From Ramlibacter sp. WS9 (lineage in GTDB: Bacteria; Pseudomonadota; Gammaproteobacteria; Burkholderiales; Burkholderiaceae_C): 64,000 nt of DNA. The stretch covers positions 1 to 64,000 of the forward strand of contig NZ_RKMB01000015.1 of assembly GCF_003797765.1 (NCBI RefSeq). Reading direction: 5' to 3'. The stretch's first letter is position 1, and each line of letters begins with the position of its first letter. Position numbers and translations under genes: made by a program. Below the pieces are notes generated by a model. That model was not told the origin of the DNA and searched no databases. It was given only the letters and a program-made list of their open reading frames with translations. Shown piece after piece: positions 1-8,734 of this stretch.

Positions 1-221
1 GGTTGGCGTTGCGGCGGGGGCGAGGGCGGGTGCTGCGGGCGGCAACTGCCTGACGCGACGAGCGTGAAGTTCAGCGACTCGGGGCTAACGATCTTTTACA
101 CCACGGCCGAGAAGTTTGGCTGTAAGCGGCATCGCGACGCGGCGACTCATTGGCCGGACAGGCGGGATTTGAGCGAAGCCCGCCCCGCCCTCGATCGCAA
201 CCCCCGCTCAAGGAGATTCTC
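1..221. other. left-edge non-coding stretch
   Basis: No convincing gene is seen here. The short open frames in this stretch have arginine/proline-rich, shadow-like compositions. The last bases hold the Shine-Dalgarno sequence aaggag (about 210-215) of the following secreted-protein gene, so this is probably its upstream region plus the end of whatever lies left of the window. Confidence 0.4.
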
Positions 222-581
222 ATGGCCCGCAATATCGCATCCTCCCTCTTCACTGGCATCGCTACCGTGGCCGTTGCCGCCGCAGCAGCCATCTCCGCCG
301 GCAACAGCTACGCGGACGACATCACCATCGACACCATGCCCGCCGTGCTGTCCGCCCCCCACATGGTCATCAAGGCCCAAGTGCTCCCGGCCACCGACGA
401 ATGGACGCTGCAGCACAACCGGGCGTCGCTGCCCCAGAGCGGCTTTACCGCCGCGAAAGCCAAGGCGGACTATGCCGCCGCTCGCGATGAAGTGAGGGCG
501 CTCAACGCGGAAGACAGCGGGGCGGCCTATTTCAAGATGCCCAGCCGCGCCACCAGTGTCATGGGAGCGCCGGCGCGCTGA
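222..581 (+). CDS. small secreted protein of unknown function
   Basis: A 119-residue protein with a clear Sec signal peptide: MARN start, hydrophobic Ala-rich core, and a likely cut after NSYA near residue 32. The start at 222 is chosen because aaggag sits 6 bases upstream and the signal peptide begins there; an in-frame upstream start at 150 would spoil it. The mature part is about 87 residues with a charged helical stretch (AKAKADYAAARDEVRALNAE). This resembles small exported proteins common in Comamonadaceae, possibly distant DUF4148 relatives (inference from memory). Function unknown. It is the only plus-strand gene before the long minus-strand regulator. Confidence 0.7.
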   Translation: MARNIASSLFTGIATVAVAAAAAISAGNSYADDITIDTMPAVLSAPHMVIKAQVLPATDEWTLQHNRASLPQSGFTAAKAKADYAAARDEVRALNAEDSGAAYFKMPSRATSVMGAPAR

Positions 582-606
582 CCGATCGCCGCGGCTCAAG
601 CGACCT

Positions 607-2649
607 TCACCGCGTCGCGACGAGCGCGGCGGCCTTGCGCAGCAGCGCCTCTACATCGCCGCCCATCCGGAACGCGAGCAGTAGATCCTCTACGCTGTAG
701 CGCGCTTCCGTTCGCTGGATCGCCTGCGCGTATTCCTTTGCTTCAGGCATGCGTCCGGCCAAGGCCAGGCTGCACATGGCGATCGCGCGGATGTGGATAT
801 GCGCGTTCGGGCGCGACGCAGATCGCACACCAAAGTCGGCCGCCTCCTCGAATCGGCCCAGCCGCAGCAATGCCAAAGCCTTCGAAGCGAGCATGCCGAA
901 CAGCAGCGGGTCCATCGGGCTCAAGTCGCGCGCATGGTCGGATTCGGTGATCGCGATCGTTGGGTCGCCGGACTGCGCATGCACGAACCCCAGCGTGTAG
1001 TGCCCCAGCGCGAAGTTGGGGCTCAGGTCAACGGCGGCACGCAGTTCCTGGAGCGCTTGATCCTGCTTGTGCTGCAGCCACATTGCGCGCCCCAGGGACC
1101 AGTGGGCGGCCGGGTCCCGTTCGTCGGCCATCAGCCCTTCGCTGGCCGCACCATAGGCGAGCCCGATCGACGCCTCGCGGTCTCGCCAGCCCAGGAAGGC
1201 GTCTTGGAAATGCGTGAACGAAATGCCGGCATGGGGCCGTGCAAACGTAGGGTCGAGCCGCACCGCGGTCTGGAAGAAGTGCCGGGCCTGATCGTTGTCT
1301 TCGCGAGTGAACCGCACCATGTGCCACAGGCCGCGATGGTGCGCTTCCCATGCATTGAGCGAGTTGGGGTTCTTGAGGATGGCCCGGTTGCGCTCGGCCA
1401 CTTCGACCTGGTTGGCGATGCTGGTGACAATGCGGTTGCCCACCTGGTCGAGCACCTCGAAGGTGTCGTCCAGCCGCACCTGGAATTCTTCTGCCCACAC
1501 CACCTGGGCCGTGCGGGTTTCGGTCAGCTGCACCGACACCTGCAATTGCGCATTGGCCCCACGGCGCAGCGAACCGCTGGCCACATAGTCCACGTTGAGG
1601 CGGCGGCCCACATCCTGCGAGTCGACGTGCCGTTCGGACAGCGCGAACATCGTGCCTTCCGCAATGACGAACATGCTGCGCAGCTTCGACAGCCGCGTGA
1701 TGATGTCGTGCGCCATCCCGTCGCCCACGCCACCGCGCAGCGCGACACCAGGCGTGCGGTCGACGAAGGGCATCACCGCGAGCGAGGCTCGCTTGGCCAC
1801 GGCGATTGGCGGCTCGGGCGGCACCACGGCCGCAGTCTCGATCACCAGCGCCGACCCTGAAATCTTCACCCCGGCATGTCGCGCCTTGGCCGCGCGCCAA
1901 GCGAACGCGAGGTGTGCCCAATCTTGTCCCTCGGCTTCGTGCTGCCGCGCGGCCGCGGCCAGGTGCTCGTCGCCCTCGCGCAGGCGGTTGCGCAGGGCCA
2001 AACTTTCCAGCAGCCCTTCATGCGCGCGCCGGTCGAACGGCGCAAGCGCGAGCCAGCGCTCCAGTGCAGCCAACGCTATGTCGCTGTCAGCGGGCAGCGC
2101 CTGCACCCAGTGCTCCAGCACGGCGGCGTGGGCGGCACGCAGACGGCGCCGCTCGGCCACCAGCCAGCTGCTGAACGTCGGGCTGCGGGGCAGATCCAGC
2201 CCTTCCAGAAATTCATCGTGGCCGAACAGGGCGGCCAGCGCCTCAAGCCGGTCGACAGGAAGTGACGCGAGCCCGTGCCGCAGCGCGGCCTGCACCTCGA
2301 GCGCGTCCACGCTGCAATCGGAGAGATCGACGGCCACTGCGTCGCCGTCAGTCAGCACACGCGCGCGGCCCGGTTCGTCGAGCACCGTGCGCAGCTTGCT
2401 CAGACACCAGCGCAATTCGCCTTTCGGATCGCTCGGCAGGTCGAACAGCATTTCGCACAGTGCGCTGCGCGTTGGCGGCCGCGCGGCCATCACCAGGTAG
2501 GCGAGCAGGGCGCGGACTTTGCGCGAGGGCGGCAGCGCCAACCCCCCGCCCGCACGGCTGACCGCCAGCGGCCCGAGCAGCCGCAGCGTCAACCCGGCAG
2601 CCGGGCGTGTTTCGTTTTGTTGCGCTTGCGCGAGTGATTCCACGGTCAT
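607..2649 (-). CDS. BTAD-type transcriptional regulator with TolB-like and TPR domains
   Basis: About 680 residues. The N-terminal third looks like a SARP/AfsR-style DNA-binding winged helix (LRLLGPLAVSRAGGG, then SRKVRALLAYLV) followed by a bacterial transcriptional activator (BTAD) helical domain to about residue 235. The middle (about 290-410) contains the pattern LAVMPFVDRTPG ... DYVASGSLRR, as seen in CadC-like regulators with a TolB-N-type domain. The C-terminal third is TPR-like (AHWSLGRAMWLQ, LSPNFALGHYTLGFVH). It is divergent from the methyltransferase at 2736, with the promoters in about 86 bases between them, so it plausibly controls that gene and the haloperoxidase-like gene. Start uncertain: ATG at 2649, or GTG at 2673 in the same frame. 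Confidence 0.85.
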   Translation of the reverse strand: MTVESLAQAQQNETRPAAGLTLRLLGPLAVSRAGGGLALPPSRKVRALLAYLVMAARPPTRSALCEMLFDLPSDPKGELRWCLSKLRTVLDEPGRARVLTDGDAVAVDLSDCSVDALEVQAALRHGLASLPVDRLEALAALFGHDEFLEGLDLPRSPTFSSWLVAERRRLRAAHAAVLEHWVQALPADSDIALAALERWLALAPFDRRAHEGLLESLALRNRLREGDEHLAAAARQHEAEGQDWAHLAFAWRAAKARHAGVKISGSALVIETAAVVPPEPPIAVAKRASLAVMPFVDRTPGVALRGGVGDGMAHDIITRLSKLRSMFVIAEGTMFALSERHVDSQDVGRRLNVDYVASGSLRRGANAQLQVSVQLTETRTAQVVWAEEFQVRLDDTFEVLDQVGNRIVTSIANQVEVAERNRAILKNPNSLNAWEAHHRGLWHMVRFTREDNDQARHFFQTAVRLDPTFARPHAGISFTHFQDAFLGWRDREASIGLAYGAASEGLMADERDPAAHWSLGRAMWLQHKQDQALQELRAAVDLSPNFALGHYTLGFVHAQSGDPTIAITESDHARDLSPMDPLLFGMLASKALALLRLGRFEEAADFGVRSASRPNAHIHIRAIAMCSLALAGRMPEAKEYAQAIQRTEARYSVEDLLLAFRMGGDVEALLRKAAALVATR

Positions 2650-2735
2650 TCCCACGCGGGCTCCCACGCCCACTGCAACGCTTGCCGCAGACAGTTCAGG
2701 CCTCGCAACTTCATTTTCTCTTAAGGAGCCTTGAC

Positions 2736-3593
2736 ATGACCTCTTCCTCCTCCATCGCCACCGCGCCGCAAACCGCTGGCGCCCCGGCCCCCGACTTCAA
2801 CGCCATCAAGACCCGTCAGAAGGCCGCCTGGGCTTCCGGCGACTATGCCGTGGTCGGCACCACCTTGCAAATCGTCGGCGAGACGCTGTGCGAAGCCGCC
2901 GACCTGCGCGCCGGCCAGCGCGTGCTGGACGTTGCCGCCGGCAACGGCAACGCCACACTGGCGGCCGCGCGCCGCTGGTGCGAAGTGACCTCCACCGACT
3001 ACGTGCCGGCCCTGCTCGAGCGCGGCCGGGAGCGCGCCGCCGCCGAGCGGCTGCACGGCGTCGACTTCCGTGAGGCCGATGCCGAAGCGTTGCCGTTCGA
3101 CGACGCCAGCTTCGACGCCGTGCTGTCCACCTTCGGTGTCATGTTCACGCCCAACCCGGCGCGCGCCGCTTCGGAACTGCTGCGCGTTTGCCGCCCCGGC
3201 GGCAAGATCGCCATGGCCAACTGGACGCCCGAGAGCCTGATCGGCCAGGTGTTCAAGACGCTCGGCAAGTATGTGCCGCCGCCCGCCGGTGTCACGTCGC
3301 CCGCACTGTGGGGCACCCGCGTGCGCAACGTCGAGCTGTTCGAGGCCGGCGCTTCGAACATCGTCACCGAAACGCGGCAGTTCAACTTCCGCTACCGCTC
3401 GCCCGAGCACATGCTGGAAGTCTTCCGCGGCTACTACGGCCCCATCCTCAAGGCTTTCGCCGCGCTGGACGAAGACAAGCAGCACGCGCTGGCCGAAGAC
3501 CTCATCGGCCTGATGAACCAGTTCAACCGCGGCGGCCACGGCGGCCTGGTGGTGCCGAGCGACTACCTCGAAATCGTCATCACCCGCCGCTGA
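2736..3593 (+). CDS. class I SAM-dependent methyltransferase
   Basis: A 285-residue cytosolic methyltransferase. Motif I is clear (RVLDVAAGNGNATLAAARR), followed by the acidic motif II region (VTSTDYVPALLERGRERA), EADAEALPFDDASFDAVLS, and a Methyltransf_11-like FGVMF segment. The start at 2736 is set by aaggag at 2723-2728; the open frame extends further upstream but that part is not protein-like. The gene is 26 bases upstream of the haloperoxidase-like gene and likely shares its transcript. The acceptor is unknown. Next to a predicted haloperoxidase it could act on a small phenolic or halogenated molecule, but that is inference. Confidence 0.88.
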   Translation: MTSSSSIATAPQTAGAPAPDFNAIKTRQKAAWASGDYAVVGTTLQIVGETLCEAADLRAGQRVLDVAAGNGNATLAAARRWCEVTSTDYVPALLERGRERAAAERLHGVDFREADAEALPFDDASFDAVLSTFGVMFTPNPARAASELLRVCRPGGKIAMANWTPESLIGQVFKTLGKYVPPPAGVTSPALWGTRVRNVELFEAGASNIVTETRQFNFRYRSPEHMLEVFRGYYGPILKAFAALDEDKQHALAEDLIGLMNQFNRGGHGGLVVPSDYLEIVITRR

Positions 3594-3619
3594 ACCCCAC
3601 CCATCCCAAGGAGCCAAAC

Positions 3620-5290
3620 ATGAATTTCAACTACCCACTCTCCGCGGCTGCTCTTGCCGCCGCCATCCTCGCCGGCGCAGCGGCCGACGCGCATGCCGAT
3701 GCCGTGACCGACTGGAACACCACTGCGGGCGACGTGATCGTGCAGGCCAAGATCGGCACGCCGCCCGCCGTGCGCATCATGGCCATCGTGCAGACCGCCG
3801 TGCACGAAGCCGTGTCGGGGGTGCAGCTGGTGCACGCCGGCGAAGGAGTCGACGTCGCATCTGAAGCGGCAGTGGCCGCGGCCAATCGCGCGGCGCTGGC
3901 CAAGCTGCTGCCCCAGCAGGCGGCCGCCATCGACGGTGCCTACCAGAAGGCCATCGCCAAGCTGGGCGACAGCGCCGGCAAGACGGCCGGCATCGCCGCC
4001 GGCGAACAGGCTGCCGCTCGCGTGCTGGCCTGGCGCGCGGACGATGGCGCAGCCGGCGCCGATGCGTACCGCCCGCACACCACGCCGGGCGCTTACGTGC
4101 CGACGGCCGGCGTGGCCACGCCCCACTGGCCGCAGCGCAAGACCTGGCTGATGCAAAGCGCTTCGCAGTTCCGCCCCGGCCCGCCGCCGGCGCTGGGCAG
4201 CGCGCAATGGGCGCGCGACTACAACGAGGTGAAGGCGCTGGGCAGCAAGGCCAGCAAGCAACGCACGCCCGAGCAGACCGAAGTGGCGAAGTTCTGGGAG
4301 TTCTCTCTGCCGCCCATCTACTTTTCGGTGGCCAAGTCCGTGGCGCAGGCGCCCGGCCGCAATCTGGCGCAGAACGCGCGCCTGCTGGCCGCCACCAGCC
4401 AGGCGATGGACGACGCGGTCATCGCGGTGATGGACGCCAAATACCACTACGGCTTCTGGCGCCCCGTCACGGCCATCCGAAACGGTGACCGAGACGACAA
4501 CCCCGCTACCGAAGTCGAGACCGGCTGGAGCCCCCTCATCGACAACCCCGGCCATCCGGAATACCCCAGCGCGCACAGCATCCTGGCCGCCGCCGTGGGT
4601 GAGTTGCTGAAGGCAGAAGTCGGTTCCGGCCGCATGCCCGAGCTGGTGACCAGCAGCCCCACCGCCAACGGCGCCACGCGCCGCTGGAGCAGCGCCGACG
4701 CTTTCATGAAGGAAGTGGCCGACGCCCGCGTGTGGGAAGGCATTCACTTCCGCACGTCGACCGACGTGGGCCTGGCCATGGGCAAGCGCATCGGCGCGCT
4801 GGCGGCAACGAAGGTTGCGCAGTCGCCCGCGACGGCCGCCGTGCCGCAAGTGCTGGCGCCGAAAGGCGAACAGAAGCTGATGGAGAGCATCGCCGCGCGC
4901 GGAAAGCAGATCTATGAGTGCGTCGATGACGTCGCCGCCGCCGGCGGTGCGAAGTGGGTATTCGTCGCACCCCAGGCCGACTTGTATGACCGGACCGGCG
5001 CAACCATCGGCACGCACTACCACGGCCCGCACTGGGAAGCCGCCGACGGCAGCAAGATCGTTGGCGCGATGCAAGCCCGCGCCGACGCACCGCAAGCAGG
5101 CGCGATCCCCTGGCTGCTGCTCTCCGCGAAGTCCACGGGTCCGGCACTGGGCCGGTTCGCCAAGGTGAGCAGCGTCCAGCGGATCAACACGATCGGCGGC
5201 GCGATTGCGTTGACCGTCTGCGACAAGAGCACCGTCGGCCTGACAGCCACCGTGCCCTACAGCGCGGACTACCTGATGTACGGAACCTGA
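3620..5290 (+). CDS. vanadium-dependent haloperoxidase/PAP2-like protein fused to DUF3455
   Basis: A 556-residue exported protein with a signal peptide (cut near AHA, residue 26). Residues about 30-400 form a vanadate-dependent haloperoxidase/PAP2-type domain. The signature K-x6-R-P is present (K274 to RP at 281-282), followed by PSAH at 316-319, where the family usually has PSGH, and R370-x5-H376. Residues about 408-556 match the DUF3455 pattern (GTHYHGPHWEAADGSKIVGA, ending in an SADYLMY motif). Start chosen from caaggag upstream. Likely periplasmic or secreted, oxidising halide or acting as an acid phosphatase; the Gly-to-Ala change in PSGH leaves the activity open. It follows the methyltransferase in one operon. 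Confidence 0.85.
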   Translation: MNFNYPLSAAALAAAILAGAAADAHADAVTDWNTTAGDVIVQAKIGTPPAVRIMAIVQTAVHEAVSGVQLVHAGEGVDVASEAAVAAANRAALAKLLPQQAAAIDGAYQKAIAKLGDSAGKTAGIAAGEQAAARVLAWRADDGAAGADAYRPHTTPGAYVPTAGVATPHWPQRKTWLMQSASQFRPGPPPALGSAQWARDYNEVKALGSKASKQRTPEQTEVAKFWEFSLPPIYFSVAKSVAQAPGRNLAQNARLLAATSQAMDDAVIAVMDAKYHYGFWRPVTAIRNGDRDDNPATEVETGWSPLIDNPGHPEYPSAHSILAAAVGELLKAEVGSGRMPELVTSSPTANGATRRWSSADAFMKEVADARVWEGIHFRTSTDVGLAMGKRIGALAATKVAQSPATAAVPQVLAPKGEQKLMESIAARGKQIYECVDDVAAAGGAKWVFVAPQADLYDRTGATIGTHYHGPHWEAADGSKIVGAMQARADAPQAGAIPWLLLSAKSTGPALGRFAKVSSVQRINTIGGAIALTVCDKSTVGLTATVPYSADYLMYGT

Positions 5291-5317
5291 TGGACGATGG
5301 AGGCCGGCGGCGGGGCG

Positions 5318-6136
5318 TCAGGGCTTGACGAACTTCAACACGAATTCGTCCTTGGGCATGGCGGGCACCGGCGTGTTGCGGTCCCGCGGATCGGCCGGGT
5401 TGCGCATGAAGTTGCCCACCTCCACGAGCCGGAAGCCCGCCGCCTCCACCTCTTGCTTGACGAACGCTTCTTCGATGCGATGCAGCGTGCCCGATTCTGA
5501 AATGCCGGTGCCCGGCCGTCCCGAGTGATCGGCGATCACGTAGATGCCGCCCCGCTTCAATGCTTTGAAGAGGGCGGCATTGGTGCGTGTTCGGTCCACA
5601 CCCATGTGGCCGAAGTCGTGATAGTTGAACATCAGCGTGACCAGGTCCAGCGCGCCTGCCGCCACCTCGGGCGGCACCGGGTCTTCGAACGGGCGCTGTA
5701 CGGCGGTGATGTTGGTGATGGTGCGCACCCGCTCCGCGAGCGTGGGCATCACGGGCACCGCGGATGCCTGCGCCGGCGCAGGTGCGGCCTGGCCCTCGGG
5801 CTGCGCGGGCGCTGCCGCGTTTTCTCGCGGTGGCGGGCGTTGGCCGTACACCTTGCCCGTCGGCCCGACAGCGCGTGCGATGAGCTCAGTGGTGTAGCCG
5901 CGCCCCGCGCTCACATCGAGTGCCGTCATGCCGGGCCGCACGCCGATGAAGGCCAGCATCTCCACGGGTTTGCGGCGCTCGTCGTTGACGCGATCGCCCG
6001 GTGAGCGATCGGGCGCGTTGACGAGGGCAGCGGCCTGTGAAGGCGAAATGCCGGAAGGCGCCGACGCGCAGGCGCCCAGCAAAGCGGCAAAGGCGAGGGC
6101 GAGGGCGGCAAGACTGCGTGGGCGGATGGGGTTCAT
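5318..6136 (-). CDS. lipoprotein with a methyltransferase-like domain (COG4798-type)
   Basis: A 272-residue protein starting MNPIRPRSLAALALAFAA with a lipobox LLGAC, so predicted to be a lipid-anchored periplasmic protein. The body carries a Rossmann methyltransferase fold: MTALDVSAGRGYTTELIARA as motif I, then a Pro/Ala-rich insertion, LDLVTLMFNYHD, and ALKRGGIYVIADHSGRPG. This resembles the COG4798 group of predicted methyltransferases that paradoxically carry export signals. The start at 6136 is preferred because it gives the lipoprotein signal; the frame is open 38 codons further upstream. It is transcribed divergently from the membrane protein at 6225. Substrate unknown. Confidence 0.8.
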   Translation of the reverse strand: MNPIRPRSLAALALAFAALLGACASAPSGISPSQAAALVNAPDRSPGDRVNDERRKPVEMLAFIGVRPGMTALDVSAGRGYTTELIARAVGPTGKVYGQRPPPRENAAAPAQPEGQAAPAPAQASAVPVMPTLAERVRTITNITAVQRPFEDPVPPEVAAGALDLVTLMFNYHDFGHMGVDRTRTNAALFKALKRGGIYVIADHSGRPGTGISESGTLHRIEEAFVKQEVEAAGFRLVEVGNFMRNPADPRDRNTPVPAMPKDEFVLKFVKP

Positions 6137-6224
6137 CCGCGCATTATTGCGCTGGCCGGGCCTTGACAGAAGCCGCAGCCCGCTCGATTCTTCGCGTGCC
6201 GCATCAGCGGCGGAGGAGACACTC

Positions 6225-6602
6225 ATGAAATCACCCGCGTTCACCATCAAGGTGTTCGGCGTCTACGTCGTCCTGACCGGCATCACCCTGCTGCTCATCC
6301 CCAATGTGATGATGTCGATGCTGGGCGCGCCGGAAGCGAAGGACGTCTACGTGCGCGTACTGGGCGCGCTGGCCATCGTCGTCGGCTACTACTACTGGGC
6401 CTGCGGCGTGGGCGGGGCGACGGCCTTCTTCAAGGCCACCATTCCCGGGCGTCTGCTGTTCTTCGCATTGGGTGTGTCGCTGGTCCTGTTGGCAGGAGCC
6501 CACCCCACGCTGATCGGCTTTGGCCTGGTGGATGTGGCGGGCGCGGCGTGGACGTGGATGGCCCTGCGCGCGACGGGCGCCGGGAGCCTGAACGCGGCCT
6601 GA
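6225..6602 (+). CDS. small integral membrane protein, unknown function
   Basis: A 125-residue protein with about four hydrophobic segments (VFGVYVVLTGITLLLIP; LGALAIVVGYYYWACGVGG; LLFFALGVSLVLLAGA; LIGFGLVDVAGAAWTWMAL). It lacks a cleavable signal and is predicted to sit in the inner membrane. The start at 6225 has a strong upstream ggaggag. Proteins of this length and topology occur widely in proteobacteria as uncharacterised small membrane proteins; no catalytic residues are evident. It is divergent from the lipoprotein methyltransferase gene, sharing a roughly 90-base promoter gap. Confidence 0.75.
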   Translation: MKSPAFTIKVFGVYVVLTGITLLLIPNVMMSMLGAPEAKDVYVRVLGALAIVVGYYYWACGVGGATAFFKATIPGRLLFFALGVSLVLLAGAHPTLIGFGLVDVAGAAWTWMALRATGAGSLNAA

Positions 6603-6617
6603 GGCGCCAGCCGGCCG

Positions 6618-7241
6618 TCAGTCGAACGGCAGGCAGTCCGCAAAGGCCAGGTGCGCACGGGTGGTGACATCGACCAGCGCCTGATTGCCCGAGAGCGTCG
6701 CCAACAGGCGGTAAGCCATGTGCATCAGCCCATTCGAGTTGCGGATCAACTGCTCGGCGAGGGGCTGAGGGAAGTAGCCCTGCGCGACGCGCTGCAAGGG
6801 GTGCAAGCCGGCATGCACGTACGAGTTGAGGCCCCTTCGCGAAAGATCGTCGAACTGCTGAAGCGGGCCGACCAATGCCGCCGGCGCCGTGGCGGCCAGC
6901 GTTTCCAGCATGTGGGCCGCGCCGGCCACGTTCTTGGCCCGTTGGGCCGAGTCCTCGTCAAGTGCGGCGGACAGTTTCTCCACTTCGAAGTCCGAGGCGG
7001 CGTGCAATAGCCAGGCGCCACGTAGCAAAGCCTCGTACTGCAGGCGAACCAGCGCCGTCGCGGAGTTGGACGCGTTCCGCTCGAAGGCAACCCGCACCAT
7101 GGTCGCGTGTTCGAGCGAGAGCTGGCAAGCGGCGGCACATGCCCGCAACCGGGGCGATTCATCGACCAGCACCAGGCCGCTTCGAAACGAAGCGGCCAGG
7201 GCGTCTTGAAATTCACCAGAACGTTTGATCAGGGTTTTCAC
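6618..7241 (-). CDS. hypothetical helical protein (DUF6988-like)
   Basis: About 207 residues, predicted mostly alpha-helical and soluble. It includes LSLEHATMVRVAFERNASNSATALVRLQYEALLRGAWLL in the first half, LNSYVHAGLHPLQR with a conserved-looking His pair, and LIRNSNGLMHMAYRLLA near the C-terminus. This pattern is reminiscent of an uncharacterised family found in Burkholderiales (DUF6988 as I remember it) with a distant HEPN or abortive-infection look; that is weak inference. A GTG start at 7241 is chosen; another GTG in frame at 7277 would add 12 residues. It converges with the membrane protein gene at 6225-6602. Confidence 0.7.
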   Translation of the reverse strand: MKTLIKRSGEFQDALAASFRSGLVLVDESPRLRACAAACQLSLEHATMVRVAFERNASNSATALVRLQYEALLRGAWLLHAASDFEVEKLSAALDEDSAQRAKNVAGAAHMLETLAATAPAALVGPLQQFDDLSRRGLNSYVHAGLHPLQRVAQGYFPQPLAEQLIRNSNGLMHMAYRLLATLSGNQALVDVTTRAHLAFADCLPFD

Positions 7242-7323
7242 TGAGCCATTGTGCCTAGCAAACCCAAAATACGGCACAGAACGCCCGGTGACATTCTGTT
7301 ACGTCTGGGTGTAGAGTGCCCAG

Positions 7324-7575
7324 ATGGCACCCTCCAGCCAGATTTTCCAGGCATGGCGTGAAGCGGATCGCGCGGCGCTCAAGATGGAGCTTGAGTTCGC
7401 GCAGGCATGCATGCGGGAAATGCCGGGCGATCCGCCGGAATCGTGGGAAGAGCGTCGCCAGAAGCTGCATGAAATCCGCGAACGCGCCCATGAACTGTTC
7501 GTCCTCGCAATGGAGGACATGACGCGGCGTGCGAACGATGCTGCGGCGTGCAGGCGGAGATGCTCGAGGAAATAG
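7324..7575 (+). CDS. small hypothetical protein
   Basis: An 83-residue soluble protein predicted to be a pair of amphipathic helices (AWREADRAALKMELEFAQAC and SWEERRQKLHEIRERAHELF). Small proteins of this type, starting with an AWREAD-like helix, recur in Comamonadaceae without a known role. The ATG at 7324 has only a weak upstream purine stretch. It is divergent from the gene ending at 6618 and stands alone, with about 240 bases of apparently empty sequence after it. Confidence 0.55.
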   Translation: MAPSSQIFQAWREADRAALKMELEFAQACMREMPGDPPESWEERRQKLHEIRERAHELFVLAMEDMTRRANDAAACRRRCSRK

Positions 7576-7815
7576 GCCGAGATACCGCTCTGGCTTGATG
7601 CCCATGGCACTGCGCTGAAAAATTGGGAACTAATGCTCAGAAGCCTTCGCCTGCTTCTTAAGAGTTTATTAAGCGCGATACCGCGATGTCGTGCCCACGA
7701 CCTGGCGACCCTACACTCCGCCGGCCTCGCGAGGATCGACGAGGCACAGTGCCCAACGTAGCAGCATTGGTGGGCGAACTCCAAGACCTGATCAAACCAA
7801 AATTGAGTTTTTACG
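7576..7815. other. intergenic region
   Basis: About 240 bases without a credible gene. It is less GC-rich than its surroundings (for example cttcttaagagtttattaag near 7655) and probably contains the promoter of the Ala-Pro repeat lipoprotein. No palindrome or terminator stands out. Confidence 0.4.
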
Positions 7816-8682
7816 ATGAAGAATTCCAGAGCTAAGCAATTTGCTTTTGTATGCCTCATGTCGAGCGTGCTCGCCGCCTGTGGAGGTGGAGATGACTCTG
7901 CACCTGAACCAGCATCTGCACCCGCACCCGCACCCGCACCCGCACCCGCACCGGGACAAGCACCGGCACCGGCCCCGGCCCCGGCACCGGGGCAAGCACC
8001 TGCACCTGCACCGGCACCTGCACCGGCACCGGCACCGGCACCTGCACCGGCACCTGCACCTGCACCTGCACCGGCACCTGCGACCGGTACTGGGGCCGAC
8101 TGCTTCAATCTGGCGCACTACACGCCGGGGAACACCTTCGAGTGGAGCTATGACATGGTTGGCGGCGCCGGTTCTGCGACGTTGATGACACGCCGGACAG
8201 TGGGCGCGCCCATCACTTTCAATGGCGTGGCCAACGTTCTGCCGATCAACTTCACGAACGTCGTCACCGTGAATGGCTCCAGCGTCACATCCAACAACAC
8301 GCTTTATCAGCGGGTCGAAGGCACCGACGTGATTTCCTACGGAACATCGTTCATGCAGCCTGGCCCCGCGGGGCAAGGTGAGGTGAAAACGACTTACAAC
8401 CCTCCAGTGCGCGACCGGAGTGCCAGCCTGGCTGTCGGCGAAAGCCAGAACCTGGTCTACAACGAAATCACCCAACTTTCCGCGACAGCAACCACGTCTA
8501 ACAGCTATACCTCGCAAATAACCTATCTCGGTCAGGAAGCAACTTCAGTACCCGCGGGCAGCTTCGATGCTTGCAAATTTCAGAACGCGATGGCCGGAAC
8601 CACAACGACAGGCTGGACTGCGAAAGGCTCAGGCGTGCTGGTACGCAGCGTCAACAGCGAAGGCACTCTCCAGCTGAAGTAG
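7816..8682 (+). CDS. lipoprotein with long Ala-Pro repeat linker
   Basis: A 288-residue exported lipoprotein: a signal peptide with SVLAAC as lipobox at about residue 22, then GGGDDS, an almost pure Ala-Pro tract from about residue 35 to 89 with two GQ interruptions, and a C-terminal beta-rich domain of about 195 residues beginning DCFNLAHYTPGNTF. The repeat would act as an extended stalk holding the domain away from the membrane. The C-terminal domain resembles uncharacterised burkholderial surface proteins (SVPAGSFDACKF is typical of such beta-sandwich lipoproteins). Function unknown. The tract is encoded by a 6-base repeat that should be prone to length change. Confidence 0.85.
   Translation: MKNSRAKQFAFVCLMSSVLAACGGGDDSAPEPASAPAPAPAPAPAPGQAPAPAPAPAPGQAPAPAPAPAPAPAPAPAPAPAPAPAPAPATGTGADCFNLAHYTPGNTFEWSYDMVGGAGSATLMTRRTVGAPITFNGVANVLPINFTNVVTVNGSSVTSNNTLYQRVEGTDVISYGTSFMQPGPAGQGEVKTTYNPPVRDRSASLAVGESQNLVYNEITQLSATATTSNSYTSQITYLGQEATSVPAGSFDACKFQNAMAGTTTTGWTAKGSGVLVRSVNSEGTLQLK
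7918..8082 (+). repeat. hexanucleotide tract coding for Ala-Pro
   Basis: About 165 bases built from 6-base units of the form GCACCK (K = G or T; a few units have C). The unit length divisible by three means gain or loss of units keeps the frame. On the plus strand two reading frames are open through the tract (Ala-Pro, and a His-Pro/His-Leu shadow). It lies inside the lipoprotein gene. Confidence 0.9.
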
Positions 8683-8734
8683 TGCAGGCTTGAGGCCCCC
8701 GCACCCGATACACTCCACGGCGAGGGGGACCGCC

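Noticed and set aside
64-495. Frame at the left edge overlapping the secreted protein gene
   Set aside because: Pro/Arg/Ser-rich shadow; the frame starting at 222 has a signal peptide and ribosome site.
7918-8082. Repeat tract considered as a CRISPR array
   Set aside because: Units are 6 bases with no spacers and lie in frame within a lipoprotein gene.
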